Source of the DNA: Isoetes taiwanensis
Lineage: Eukaryota; Streptophyta; Lycopodiopsida; Isoetales; Isoetaceae
Direction of reading: 5' to 3'
DNA: 64,000 nucleotides
NCBI GenBank assembly: GCA_021234155.1
Contig: JAJEKV010000055.1
Span: 3,219,090 to 3,283,089 of the forward strand
Shown: in pieces, positions 11,517 through 21,617 of the stretch
Layout of the letters: every line of letters starts with the position of its first letter
How positions within the stretch are numbered: position 1 is the stretch's first letter
Translations under genes and position numbers: made by a program
The notes under the pieces: generated by a model
Databases searched by the model: none
What the model saw: the letters and a program-made list of their open reading frames with translations, nothing else
What the model was told of the DNA's origin: nothing

Positions 11517-12508
11517 GACAATTCAATTTAAATAAATTATAAGCACCAACAAAATGCCCAATAGTATTCCATAGCAGATCATATTGAGCATCAACATATT
11601 TATTTTTTTGTGCTGTTGCAGTTAGCTCTAAGTCATAGATAACCTGCAATTTAATCCAATAAGTAGATGAATTGTGACCTCCATATAAACATCTGTTCCT
11701 ATGTTTCCATATATTCCATAAAATGATGAAGCAAATAGTATTCCTGAAAGCATTATTATTCATCAAGAAGACGAGAATTGAAGCAGGTCTCTGAATATTA
11801 AAGTTCACCTCCAGCCAAGACCATAAGCCATTTAACTTAGGACAATTAAAAATATGTTCCATAGATTCCACAAGTTGGCAACCCAGAGGGCATAATGGAG
11901 AAAGCATTTGTTGATTTCAATTTCTTGAGAATATTTGAATGATTTTGATGCTTACATAGATCTTGAAGGTTAGGAACACTTTTATTAGCCACCAACCAGT
12001 GAAGTAAAAAGAGATTTTAGGGGCACAATAAGAATTCCATATATTATGAAATAGATTCTTTTGAACTTGCTCACTGATATGCCAATAATTACCTGCTTTA
12101 GTTGATAAATTGGAAGTAGTTAAATATGCATAGACAGAGGAAACTTTGTACCAATTTTTGTTGTTCAAGAACCAATCATTTTCTAGAATAGGATTAGCAT
12201 CTATATTTATATTGGCCACTATTCTAGTAATGTGTTTATATAGCGACCTATCGAGCTAGTTCCCCCATCTTGGCCTTAAGCCTAGTCCAAGAGATCCAAT
12301 TACCATTCCTCCAAAGGTCACCTACCTTACATACATTGTTGTGCAACCATTTCCTATATATTTTCGGATGGATAATGGCTAAGGGGATATTGTCTCTTTT
12401 TGAGAGATTTGGATTCCAAAAGATACTCATGTCATGATGAGCCCGATCTATATTAGAATAGGAAAAGGCTTTTGAAGCATAGTTCCAAGCCAGCAATAAA
12501 TTTCTCAT
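11437..12508 (-). pseudogene. LINE ORF2 C-terminal remnants (post-RT, zinc-binding region)
   Basis: Successive open pieces at 12508-12248 (MSIFWNPNLSKRD, GNWISWTRLK), 12219-11917 (WYKVSSVYAYL, CAPKISFYFTGWWL) and 11907-11437 (CPLGCQLVESMEHIFNCP, a C-x3-C-x7-H-x4-C zf-RVT-like motif, then WNIWKHRNRCLYGG). The first piece is clearly homologous to the same region of the second LINE at about 50610-50790 (ISIFWNTQVWKREG, GRWISWTRFK). These belong to one ORF2 broken by frame changes. Confidence 0.8.
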
Positions 12509-12607
12509 CAGAGGAGAGGTGTTTGCAGCAGGCTTGATATCATTAAAAGCTGAGTGAGGAAGCTGGTGGTCAATTGTGGAATGCCCTTTAATAATACTCT
12601 TAGATAT

Positions 12608-13932
12608 TCAGTAGTAGATAAATTCAGTAGCTGCATTTCTTCTTTGAAAGAGGGATTTCCATATATACTTTCCACCTAGGGCATAAGCTTGGAGCCTAAG
12701 GTTTTTACATCCCAAGCCACCTTCAGATTTCTTCTTACTGACATAACTCCAGTTGACAAGATGCTTTTTACCCCAGATAAAGTTTCTAATTATCCTTTCT
12801 AGCTGCTGATAAATGCATTTGGGTGCAATAAGAGCTGAGGAAAAATAGACATGTGAGCTGGCAATTACTGAGTTTGCAATAATGGTTCTGCCTGCCAGAG
12901 ATAGACAACTACCATAGTTATTGAGTTTCCTTTTGATCTTGTCAACTATAGGACTCCAAAGTGCCTTGATATTGATATCTTGACCTAAAGGCATACCTAG
13001 CAATTTAGTGGATTGAGTAGCTGCAACACATTTAATCCCAGCAATATCAGAATAATTTGTGGCACCAATAATTACTGATTTTTGAAAATTTAATTGGATA
13101 CCAGAGGCCTGACTGAAATTTTGAATGACTCTCAGAAAGAAATCAATGTTATTTACCTCATTTTGCAGGAAGGAGAAGGAATCATCTGCATATTGAAGAA
13201 GAGTCAATTGATTTTGGGAATTTGGCATGACTAGACCTTTTATATTTCCCATGTTTTGATGATACATTATGGCTCTGGTTAATTGATCAGCAGCAATAAT
13301 GAATAGATAAGGGGCTAATGGGCAGCCTTGTCTGACACCTTTTTGCAGGGGGAAAAATTTAGAGGGTGAACCATTAATTAGAATAGCAGATTGGGCACGA
13401 GAATTCAATCCCATAATTAATTGGATCAATTTTGTAGGTAGGCCAATTTTTTGCAGAGCAAGTTCCAAGAAATCCCATCTGATAGAATCAAAAGCCTTAG
13501 AAAAATCTAATTTTAGAAGAATGCAATTTTGATTTGAGTGCTTGGCCCAGTGCAATCCTTCCATAGCTGCAATGTAATTGTCAAGGATGTATCTGTTAGG
13601 GAGAAATGCAGACTGATTCAAAGAAATGGAACTTTGGAGATAGCTCTTAATTCTATTGGCAATTATCTTTGCACAGACTTTGTATGAGGTATTAGTAAGA
13701 GATATAGGTCTCCAGTCACTGAAATTTTCGGGATTATCAGTCTTTGGCACAAGGGTGACAAAACCAGAAGCAATGGCAGGATGTAAATGATTATTCCTCC
13801 AAAAACCTTGGATCATTTGAGTGAAATCATAGCTAATAGAGTCCCAAAATTTTAAGTAGAACTCAGGAGGCAAGCCATCAGGGCCTGGACTTTTACCTTT
13901 AGCAAGATGCAAAAGGGTGGATTTAATCTCAT
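12608..13932 (-). pseudogene. LINE ORF2, reverse transcriptase domain
   Basis: Non-LTR reverse transcriptase, the polymerase for target-primed insertion. Motifs in order: GKSPGPDGLPPEFY, NQSAFLPNRYILDN, LLKLDFSKAFDSIRWDFL (first catalytic Asp), GVRQGCPLAPYLF and LLQYADDSFSFL (YADD). The open frame joins the endonuclease frame by one shift near 13973, where NSPWLQ-stop in one frame meets NNSPISDTVVDIP in the next; without that shift the ORF2 would be continuous. It ends with a stop after EFIYY at 12608. Confidence 0.93.
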
Positions 13933-13973
13933 TTTCATTTGGAATGTCAACAACAGTATCAGAGATTGGAGAA

Positions 13974-15305
13974 TTATTGTAGCCAGGGAGAATTTAGAAG
14001 GTCAATAAAGTTTTTGGCTTGAGATGAGCTCCAGGAGATATTCCCATCATTAGAAAAAATCCCAGCATACTTAGAATAGAAGAAATCACTTATATCATTA
14101 GCATCTACCAAGCTAACATCATGATCATTTTTGACAGCTTGAATCTGGTTCTTTAAGACTCTATTTTTAGCAACTCTGAAAAAAATTTTCGAGTTGTTAC
14201 TATCCATATTGGATAGGTATTTAATCTTGCACTTGACAGCTGCTCCCTTAGCCTCATATTCCTCCATAGATTTTATTGCTTGCTCAAGATTGGATTCTTG
14301 CAAATGAAGGTCACTATTATGGGGATCTTGTTGGATCTGAAGCCTGATATTCATCATGTTTAACAAACACCTTTTTTTCTCTTCTTTTCTTCTGTTGAAG
14401 TTATTCTTAGACCATTGCTTGATCCAATTTTTTGTGGCCTTAAGATTAGAGTAGAAATCTCTCATGGACTGAAAAGGATTAACTCTCGGGAGATTTGAAT
14501 AGAATACATTAAATTGATCACAGAAGTTGTCATTGCTTAGCAGACTGCAGTTGAACTTATAAGGACAGTTAGATCCCTTTTTGATACTAAGCAGATGTTT
14601 GGTTTCCATAAATTGGGGCTGATGATCTGAAATAGAGGTAGCCTCATCACTAAAAACCACACAACCATCCCAGAAGGCATTATCAGAGTTATTTATGTAG
14701 AATCTATCAAGAGCACAGAAGACACGTTTGTTCCCTTTTTGTTTGTTTGACCAGGTAAATTTGGCTGTGGCTGATGGGATATAAGTGAATAAGAAGTTAT
14801 CTATAAAGTAATCCCAATTAATCTTTTCAGCTCTAGTCATGTTTATGTCATTCCCTAGCTTTAGATCTCTGGTAGGAGTATTGTTGAAATCTCCCCCAAT
14901 AATCCAAGAAATGGATCTTTGATTTTCCAGCCAATTCCCAATATTTGGCCAAAGGTTTTCTCTTTCCTTAGAAGAGGTAGAGGCATAAATGTTAATAACT
15001 CCAAAGCAGAGGTCATTATTCTTGAAAATTACAGCCTGCCAATTCTTTTCTGGACTATTATAAATTAGAGAATGGGAGATATTTTTCCAGATTATACATA
15101 TGCCACCAGCAGTACCAGTAGCTTCAATCCAACAAGAGGAGTATCCAGGTGCAATCCAATTGGCCAAATTTGAACACTCAAAATTGGGGAGTCTCAATTC
15201 TTGAAGCAAAAGAATATCAGCATTATATTCTCTAAGCTGAGCAATTACTCTCCTCCTTTTCAAGGGACCTTTTATCCCCCTTAAATTCCATGATAAAATC
15301 TTCAT
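13974..15305 (-). pseudogene. LINE ORF2, AP-like endonuclease domain
   Basis: Exonuclease-endonuclease-phosphatase fold that nicks target DNA. Motifs: start MKILSWNLRGIKGPLKRRRV, ILLLQELRL, WIIGGDFNNTP and SDHQP near the end of the fold, followed by the linker to the reverse transcriptase (about 443 aa open). ATG at 15305 lies 38 nt downstream of the ORF1 stop, typical of L1 spacing. A single frame shift separates it from the reverse transcriptase. Confidence 0.93.
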
Positions 15306-15342
15306 TAAGATGGCTAAGAAGAATACAGATAATTGAAAGGGA

Positions 15343-18255
15343 TTAATTGGAATTCTTCTTCCTGCTTCTAGTATTTTTCTTGGACTGAAGTCTAGTATTT
15401 AGGGCAGGTGAAGCATAGTTCCTCTTACTTTGCTTTCTAGACTTGCCTATAACAGCAGAGTTTTTAGTGATCTCATCAGTAGAAGAGGGATTAGAGAGGA
15501 ACATATCATCCTCCCATAAATGAGCAGAGGAGGTATTTTCCTTGTCAGGGATATCATGCTCAGAGATATAATCATGACCACAATCCCAGAACTTGATGTT
15601 GCAACAAGATTTCTTTGACTCATGTAATTTTCCACATAACATAGAGTTGGAAGCCAAATTAATTAAGTCAACATTGTTAGGCTTATTCAAATTACTGTCA
15701 TTAATAATGGAAAGAACTTGCCTGATAGGGGAAGATTCACTTAATCCATTTTCCTTGTTTTGAGTTGTAAAATCTTCAACAACTGTGTCCTTTGATTTCT
15801 CCCGAGTTGCCATATTGTATTCTCCTGATGGTGGTTGTAATTCCAATTCCCCTTGCTTAATCCTATTATCAGTGTCCTCTTGATGTATACTATTTTCCTG
15901 TGTATCTTTCACTGTATCATTCCCTGTATTTGTCACTGTAATCTGATTCTCCTTAAATTCCACTTGTAACTCTTGTAATTGCATTGCAACAGACTGATCT
16001 ACATTGATCAATTGATTTGGGAACTGAGGTAGGTCATTGTCTCCTAAGTCTGAAAGATCAATTAGATCTCCATAGTAGGAATTGACTTCAGGGTTTGGGG
16101 CTGGAATAATATTATTTTTAGGAAAAAAAACAGGAGTTGAGGCAATAGGGCTGCATATGTGATTGGCTTGTGAAGGAGGGGTGTCAGGCACAATTGTTGG
16201 TACAGTTGTTGGCTCAAGAGAATCTGCACAAAATTCGTTAGCAAGATCAGCAAGAACTTGAAATTTATTTTGGCAAATTATTCTAGTGTCAGAGTCACTG
16301 GAATTATTTGCTATATCATCCTCATAATTTTGTTGATGTAGAGGGTCTTTTAAAGATCCTTGAGCAGATCCATATGAATCCCTAGGAGGATAGGTTTTCC
16401 TCTTATCCTGTTGTTGAAGCTCATTGCTCTTCTCCTCAGAGGAGATTATTTTCCTTGTGTCTGCATGGGAGTCCTTATTCTCTATAATTAATAATTCTTC
16501 ATTCCCTGAATTATCAGCTGTCATGACTTTGATGTATGATGTATCCTTGTTTGCCTCAGAAGCAGCAGCCATGGAATTATTGAGATAGATTCTATCTGCT
16601 GATTTTATTTTCAAGGGTCTTGTTTGCTGAACCTTCAAATCTGTCAACTGGAAACTTATGCTGAGCTTTAGCTGATTTGCTGCAGCTTTCCTTATATATT
16701 CAACTCTTTTAGAATGGTCCATTATTTCCTGTAAAGTGGTTGCAAGATTGATCTGTTTCTGTTCCTGATGAAGTTGATTTTCCTGCAAAGGCTCTTTCCC
16801 TTTCAAGTTTCTTTTATATTGGCTGTCCATTCCATTATGAATTGATTTTTTCCCTTGATCCTTATTCATCTCCATATTTGATACACCCAGATCATTTTTG
16901 TTGTTCAAGAATTCAGATCCTTTGTTCAAAACCTTTACTGAAATATTCCTGTTTGTCATATTATCCTTTCCAAATCTTGAGGTGCCAGCTAGATTAAGAT
17001 CCTGATTGGATTGGATTTGCTTAGCTTCTCCTTTTTTCTGTATTCTTCTTTTACTTCCATTTACTCTTTCCCAGTGAGAAACTGTTGTGTAGCCAAGATC
17101 ATTTGAATCATTATGAACTTGGTCTCTGGAAAAAGAATGACCATTATGCAAGTTAGACTGATCCAGAAGACTGGGCCCTTCAGAGTTGAATTGGAGGTTA
17201 TGGTCCAGTTTTGGAGAGATTCTGGAGTCTTTCCCTGCATTTACACCTTCACATATATGTTGTAGACCATTCTTACCATTTTTCTGGCAAATAGTACCCG
17301 AAAAATGTCTACAGTTACATTCATGGCAATAAGATGGTAAACCTATCCAACTTAGTTGCACTTTAATTAGATTGCCATAGAAATCAAGAACAGGCACAGA
17401 TGTTGGGACAGGCTTGGATATATCAAGCTGGACATAGCATTTGGGAGGTTTATAAGGGCAGTATTCAGTGCAGATATATTTGCCAAATGAGTTAAAAATT
17501 GCAGAAAAGCAATCTTCATCCCAGTAAATTGGGCTAAGATCCATCATGGAGACAGAGGCAATGTAATATTTATCATATTCTGAAATGGGAAGATTAGGGT
17601 ACCATTTAAGGAATGATAGCTGAAAGGTGTCAAATGTAGATCTTCCCAACTTAAGCAAAAAGTTTGCAGACCTGGGATTGCCACACTCAACTAAGATATG
17701 AGGATATCTCAGCCAGTAAACAGAGTTTATAACAATAGATTTATTAAGTTTCAACAAGTGATCCCATAGTCTATCAATTTTGGCCCCAACTTTATCAATC
17801 GAAACAATAATAGCAGAAACAGATAAATGCTTGATTTTCTCTGCTATGATGGAATGATTAAGGTGAATACCTTTAAAAAGCTGGAGGTCAGGACGAGTTT
17901 GATATTGGAGATGGTCGAAATTTACTGCAAGCTGTCGATCAGAGATTCTTTCCTGGAATGGCCGGACATTTCCATACGGAAGAGGGACCCCATTGGCATT
18001 GAGAATAGGATCTCCGTGAAGACCAGGATCTTTAGAAAGATTATCCCATTCTGGTACATCTCGGGTCATATGATGCATTTCTTTAAGAAACAATTTTGGA
18101 TCAGAGAAATCACCAAACTTAATGAAAGCCGAAGGGTTTTTGTGAATCAGACTTAACTGTAAGAGGAGATCGCCTTGACTGGAAGGAGGAAGTCGCAGAA
18201 AATTGTGCAAGAAGACTAAAAATTCTGAATTTAGGGTTTTTGGTTTTGGCAACAT
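15343..18255 (-). CDS. LINE ORF1 protein (DUF4283-like, zinc-knuckle-like), 970 aa
   Basis: Intact 970-aa frame from a true ATG. The N-terminal third resembles the DUF4283 domain of plant L1 ORF1 proteins (KIDRLWDHLLKL, FLLKLGRSTFDTF, LSFLKWYPNLPISE), followed by a Cys/His cluster CHECNCRHFSGTIC, a variant of the usual zinc knuckle. The remaining two thirds are low-complexity, Asn/Gln/Ser/Lys-rich and probably disordered, ending in a basic tail (SKKNTRSRKKN). It should bind element RNA. It is longer than most plant L1 ORF1 proteins I know of. Intactness supports recent activity. Confidence 0.85.
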   Translation of the reverse strand: MLPKPKTLNSEFLVFLHNFLRLPPSSQGDLLLQLSLIHKNPSAFIKFGDFSDPKLFLKEMHHMTRDVPEWDNLSKDPGLHGDPILNANGVPLPYGNVRPFQERISDRQLAVNFDHLQYQTRPDLQLFKGIHLNHSIIAEKIKHLSVSAIIVSIDKVGAKIDRLWDHLLKLNKSIVINSVYWLRYPHILVECGNPRSANFLLKLGRSTFDTFQLSFLKWYPNLPISEYDKYYIASVSMMDLSPIYWDEDCFSAIFNSFGKYICTEYCPYKPPKCYVQLDISKPVPTSVPVLDFYGNLIKVQLSWIGLPSYCHECNCRHFSGTICQKNGKNGLQHICEGVNAGKDSRISPKLDHNLQFNSEGPSLLDQSNLHNGHSFSRDQVHNDSNDLGYTTVSHWERVNGSKRRIQKKGEAKQIQSNQDLNLAGTSRFGKDNMTNRNISVKVLNKGSEFLNNKNDLGVSNMEMNKDQGKKSIHNGMDSQYKRNLKGKEPLQENQLHQEQKQINLATTLQEIMDHSKRVEYIRKAAANQLKLSISFQLTDLKVQQTRPLKIKSADRIYLNNSMAAASEANKDTSYIKVMTADNSGNEELLIIENKDSHADTRKIISSEEKSNELQQQDKRKTYPPRDSYGSAQGSLKDPLHQQNYEDDIANNSSDSDTRIICQNKFQVLADLANEFCADSLEPTTVPTIVPDTPPSQANHICSPIASTPVFFPKNNIIPAPNPEVNSYYGDLIDLSDLGDNDLPQFPNQLINVDQSVAMQLQELQVEFKENQITVTNTGNDTVKDTQENSIHQEDTDNRIKQGELELQPPSGEYNMATREKSKDTVVEDFTTQNKENGLSESSPIRQVLSIINDSNLNKPNNVDLINLASNSMLCGKLHESKKSCCNIKFWDCGHDYISEHDIPDKENTSSAHLWEDDMFLSNPSSTDEITKNSAVIGKSRKQSKRNYASPALNTRLQSKKNTRSRKKNSN

Positions 18256-18423
18256 TTTGGAAACAAAAATGAACGAGTTCAGGGGAAAAGAACAGAGAAA
18301 TGTTGAGCCATGGACAGAAGAAAAGGAAATAGGTGAAAATTGGCAATCTAATTAAAGAACTACTATGCTGAACAGAGACCAAATTATCACCATATAATGC
18401 ATACAAATTAGAAGAATTTTGAT

Positions 18424-18765
18424 CTATTGAGAGTCAAATTGTAGATCCGCTCTTCTAATTGACTCGAGAAGGATCCCCAGTAAAAGCTTGACAGTAATTA
18501 TGTTGCTGAAATCTCGATTGAAGACCTTGAAAATCCCAGTAGCTGCAATGTTCCTGTTACCAAGGAATTCTTCTAGCCAAGCTTGTATAATTTCAACTTC
18601 GAAATCTTCACAGCTGGGTATGAAGGAGTATTCTTTTTGGAAAAGGTGTTCAGGAAAGCTCTGCTCAATTAAAAACTTATTCCAGAGAACCGAGCTTTCT
18701 CCCTTCAAAAATCCACAGGTAAGTCGAGAATTATCTTGAATAATTGCAAAAATTTTGCACTCCAT
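18424..18765 (-). CDS. Small upstream ORF of the LINE (113 aa), unrecognised
   Basis: ATG-initiated 113-aa frame in the LINE 5' region, about 170 nt upstream of ORF1 and in the same direction. It starts MECKIFAIIQDNSRLTCGFL and ends ESIRRADLQFDSQ; moderately hydrophobic, with a run EVEIIQAWLEEFLG. No family recognised. It could be an ORF0-like extra protein, an upstream exon of ORF1, or chance. Confidence 0.45.
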   Translation of the reverse strand: MECKIFAIIQDNSRLTCGFLKGESSVLWNKFLIEQSFPEHLFQKEYSFIPSCEDFEVEIIQAWLEEFLGNRNIAATGIFKVFNRDFSNIITVKLLLGILLESIRRADLQFDSQ

Positions 18766-20519
18766 TCAAATTCTTAATGATTGATTGCTAATCAGTGCTA
18801 GCCCTCTACAGGGCTAGCTAGTTTGCCTCCAGAATCTCTTGGATCAGGCAGGCTGTGTTCGAGTTCTCACGCTTTTTCCCAAGAAATGGAAAATAACTGC
18901 CTTAACCGAAAAGTCAAGAAAATAGGCGCTCATTTTTAGGCGCTCATATCTTCTCGGTATCTTTACTCCCATAAGAGTTATCCAATAGTGTCAACATGAA
19001 GCAATGACTGACGGACTGCAAGTACACACATGGAATCCACCACACGCACCATAGCGTCTGCCAAGCAGACACACCCCACCATATCCAGACAGTACGTCGT
19101 CTAGAACCCCCGCGCTGGTGGATCCAGTGTAAGGGAGAAACTGCAGGCACCATAAGAACCCAGGCTACGAGACTGTTGGTTCCGCATGCCACCGTCCCAT
19201 ACCAGTGACAAGCTTTACCTCACAAGTACCTCTTGTTCTTATTTAGACAAGCCACGCTCATCTATACTATGCCATGCACAAAACTCCCCTGGAATAAACA
19301 TTAAATGTCTATCCGCTTCGCAACATCACCCATCACGCTAGCATCCAAAGATGCGCGTGCGGTGCATTAGTGACCATCCACTTTGCTACTAGTCTTGGCA
19401 AGGCACGCGGCAATGTCCCATACCATTGTCTCATACCGCCTCACTAATACAATGGTGTCTCCATAATGTTCTAAGCATTAATCGGGTCCAAAGCGGCACA
19501 CATAGCTCGAAAGTATAGGGTAATTTCGAATTACCATTGCTTTGAACTAATACACTAACTCATCACCCTTGAGTTAAGAGTATAACTTCCTGTAACACTC
19601 ACGGCTTAGTATTTAAGGAGCAAGCGTAAAGGGCGAACTGGAATTTAATTATGCAAGACCGAAGTTATGCAAGCTGCCTCCTTCTCCGAAAGGATCATTT
19701 ACCCATTTACCATTATATAATACAAGGGGTTCTGTTTATGTCATAAACCGTCGGTTCTGGTGACACCACCACCCAACTATGGCGGCTCGGTTTCTTACGA
19801 ACTCACTTGAGGTGATTCCTTGTATTCGAAATAGTTTGTGGGCAATTCGGCTGCTCGGCTTCATTCAAATTCCGTTCTTCCTTCTCCTCTTGCTCTACCG
19901 CTGTGGTGTTCCTCCTAACCCCATTCCTTCGCTATATCCAGCTCCTTTTTCGACTCGAGGCCCCCCCATCATGGTTTAACCACGTGGCGCCCTTACAGGC
20001 GGTGATCCCGCCGGATCTCGCAATCGGCCTAAGCTACCTAATTGAGCTGCTTGGCGTTAACTCCTTCTCCGACACATGCATGGCAAAGCCGGTGGTAAGG
20101 TCCCGTGGTCGTCGATCAAACTCGGGGTTTCGGCCAAGACCGGATCCGCCCAAAGAATTTTGTTTACAGATTCGTGGCCCGTACCACCATTCACGTGCCC
20201 CTATTTAGGGGTGCTCACATCTTTAATATCCAATGGTTCTTTAAACCATTATAACCTTAATTCACTTCAATGGGTTATTCACCCATTAAGCTATTTACAA
20301 CCTTAACTATATTGTTTCCATAATGTTAAGGCATCCCGCAACCACGTTTCCATGAGAACATCTGGTTGCGCCCTAGTCTAAGTTCTACCATGCCGTGGTG
20401 CACCACAACACCTTAAGCCAGACTAGGGGCATGCGACCATTATAAACATCCATTATGCCTAATATTCAAATGCATGCATAATTACAAACAATGGTCTGCA
20501 AAAATATTTAGGCATAACA

Positions 20520-20537
20520 TTACTCCCCCCCTGGGAT
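20520..20537 (-). promoter_or_regulatory. Polypurine tract of gypsy element
   Basis: On the sense strand GGGGGGGAGTAA lies directly before the LTR start TGTTATGCC, the position of the plus-strand primer of LTR retroelements. The truncated copy has the related GTGGGGAGTAA at about 27228-27239. Confidence 0.75.
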
Positions 20538-20545
20538 TCTTGTCC

Positions 20546-20764
20546 TCAAGAATCGGCTCCAGACCATTGAGCCATAACATCTGGATATTGAGTCATGAAA
20601 CGACGACTCTCCCACGTCGCCTCTGAGACAGGTCTATGTTTCCACTTCACCAGAAATTCCACCTGGTCTCTTTGGCGGATCCGCACTATCCGGGAATTCA
20701 ATATTCTTTCAGGGGTAGGAATTCTATCCAACTCCACCATGTGTTCCTGAGAAAGGCACAACAT
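20546..20764 (-). pseudogene. Gypsy pol, C-terminal chromodomain
   Basis: The frame encodes a chromodomain: IVRIRQRDQVEFLVKWKHRP, then ATWESRR, matching the 'VEYLVKWKG..xxATWE' core. It follows the integrase in a different frame, so one shift separates them. In chromoviruses this domain directs integration toward particular chromatin. A near-identical copy is at 27190-27471. Confidence 0.9.
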
Positions 20765-21617
20765 TCACAGCTTTCCCTAGAGCTGGTCGCAACTGGCTCA
20801 CATGGAAAACTGGATGAATGTCCACATTCGGTGGAAGTTGCAACTTGAAGGCAACATCACTATATTTCTTCAAGATCTTATAAGGACCACTGTATCTTGG
20901 GGAGAGCTTTGGTTTCTTTCCTGCAAGCAATGGCAAAATTGCTTTTCTTTTCAGATTTGCAGGGAAGACCACACGAAGGTACACCATTTGACCTTCATGT
21001 AGCTCGATCGGGGCTCTTGACAAATTGGCACGTGCCCTCGCCCGATCCTGGGCCTGTCTCATATGCAATTGACACAATCCTAGTGTCACATCCATGCCTT
21101 CAAGCATACTTATAGCAGCATCAGTTTTTAGCCCTTCAAAACCAAGCGATACAGGTCCTCTGGGATTTCTCCCAAACATAGCCACAAACGGACTAGTTTT
21201 GATGCTTTGTTGGAACCCATTATTGTAAGCAAACTCTACAATAGGCAAATAATCCTCCCATCTGGATTGCTGAGTGGCCACATAAGATCTCAACATATCC
21301 TCCAGAATCTGATTCACTCTTTCAGTTTGCCCATCCGTTTCCGGATGATCTCCACTAGAGAACTGAAGAGTGCATTTCAATGCAGAGAACAATTCACGCC
21401 AGAAATTCCCAGTGAATTTCACATCTCGATCGCTTACAATAGCTTTGGGTAATCCAAAAATAGGAAATACATGCTGCATATAAGCCTTGGCCACCGCCAA
21501 GCCATCAGCATTCTTTGTCAGAGGTATAAAGCGTGCATACTTCGTCAACCTATCAACAATGACAAGTATCTGAGTATAATGATGCACAGTACGAGGCAAT
21601 TTCACAATGAAATCCAT
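20724..21617 (-). pseudogene. Gypsy pol, integrase core and C-terminal part
   Basis: Retroviral-type integrase core: MDFIVKLP with the first Asp region (VDRLTKYARFIPL), VSDRDVKFTGNFW (second Asp) and GDHPETDGQTERVNQ (Glu). Then a GPY/F-like region (PRYSGPYKILKK, FHVSQLRPALG). Compared with the second copy near 28330, 16 nt are missing at about 21613, which breaks the join to the upstream frame. Function: insertion of element DNA. Confidence 0.92.

Larger units (their letters stand above)
10640..18969 (-). mobile_element. L1-type LINE, near full length, inserted in the gypsy LTR
   Basis: The element ends in a 30-nt T-run on the + strand (10638-10667, its poly(A) tail). It is flanked by a 10-bp duplication CATAAGAGTT (10630-10639 and 18970-18979); the intact LTR at about 25660 has this string once. 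Sense order: 5' region with a small ORF (18765-18424), ORF1 (18255-15343), endonuclease (15305-13974), reverse transcriptase (about 13932-12608), C-terminal remnants to about 11437, and a final unrecognised ORF (11516-10998). The pure tail and clean duplication indicate a recent insertion, later than the gypsy. Confidence 0.93.
10420..20519 (-). repeat. 3' LTR of gypsy element, interrupted by LINE
   Basis: Parts 10420-10639 and 18970-20519 together make an LTR of about 1.76 kb, matching 25459-27227. The sense strand starts TGTTATGCCTAAATA and ends GGTTCGTAACA. The purine-rich tract GGGGGGGAGTAA lies immediately upstream on the sense strand (20520 onward). Confidence 0.9.
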
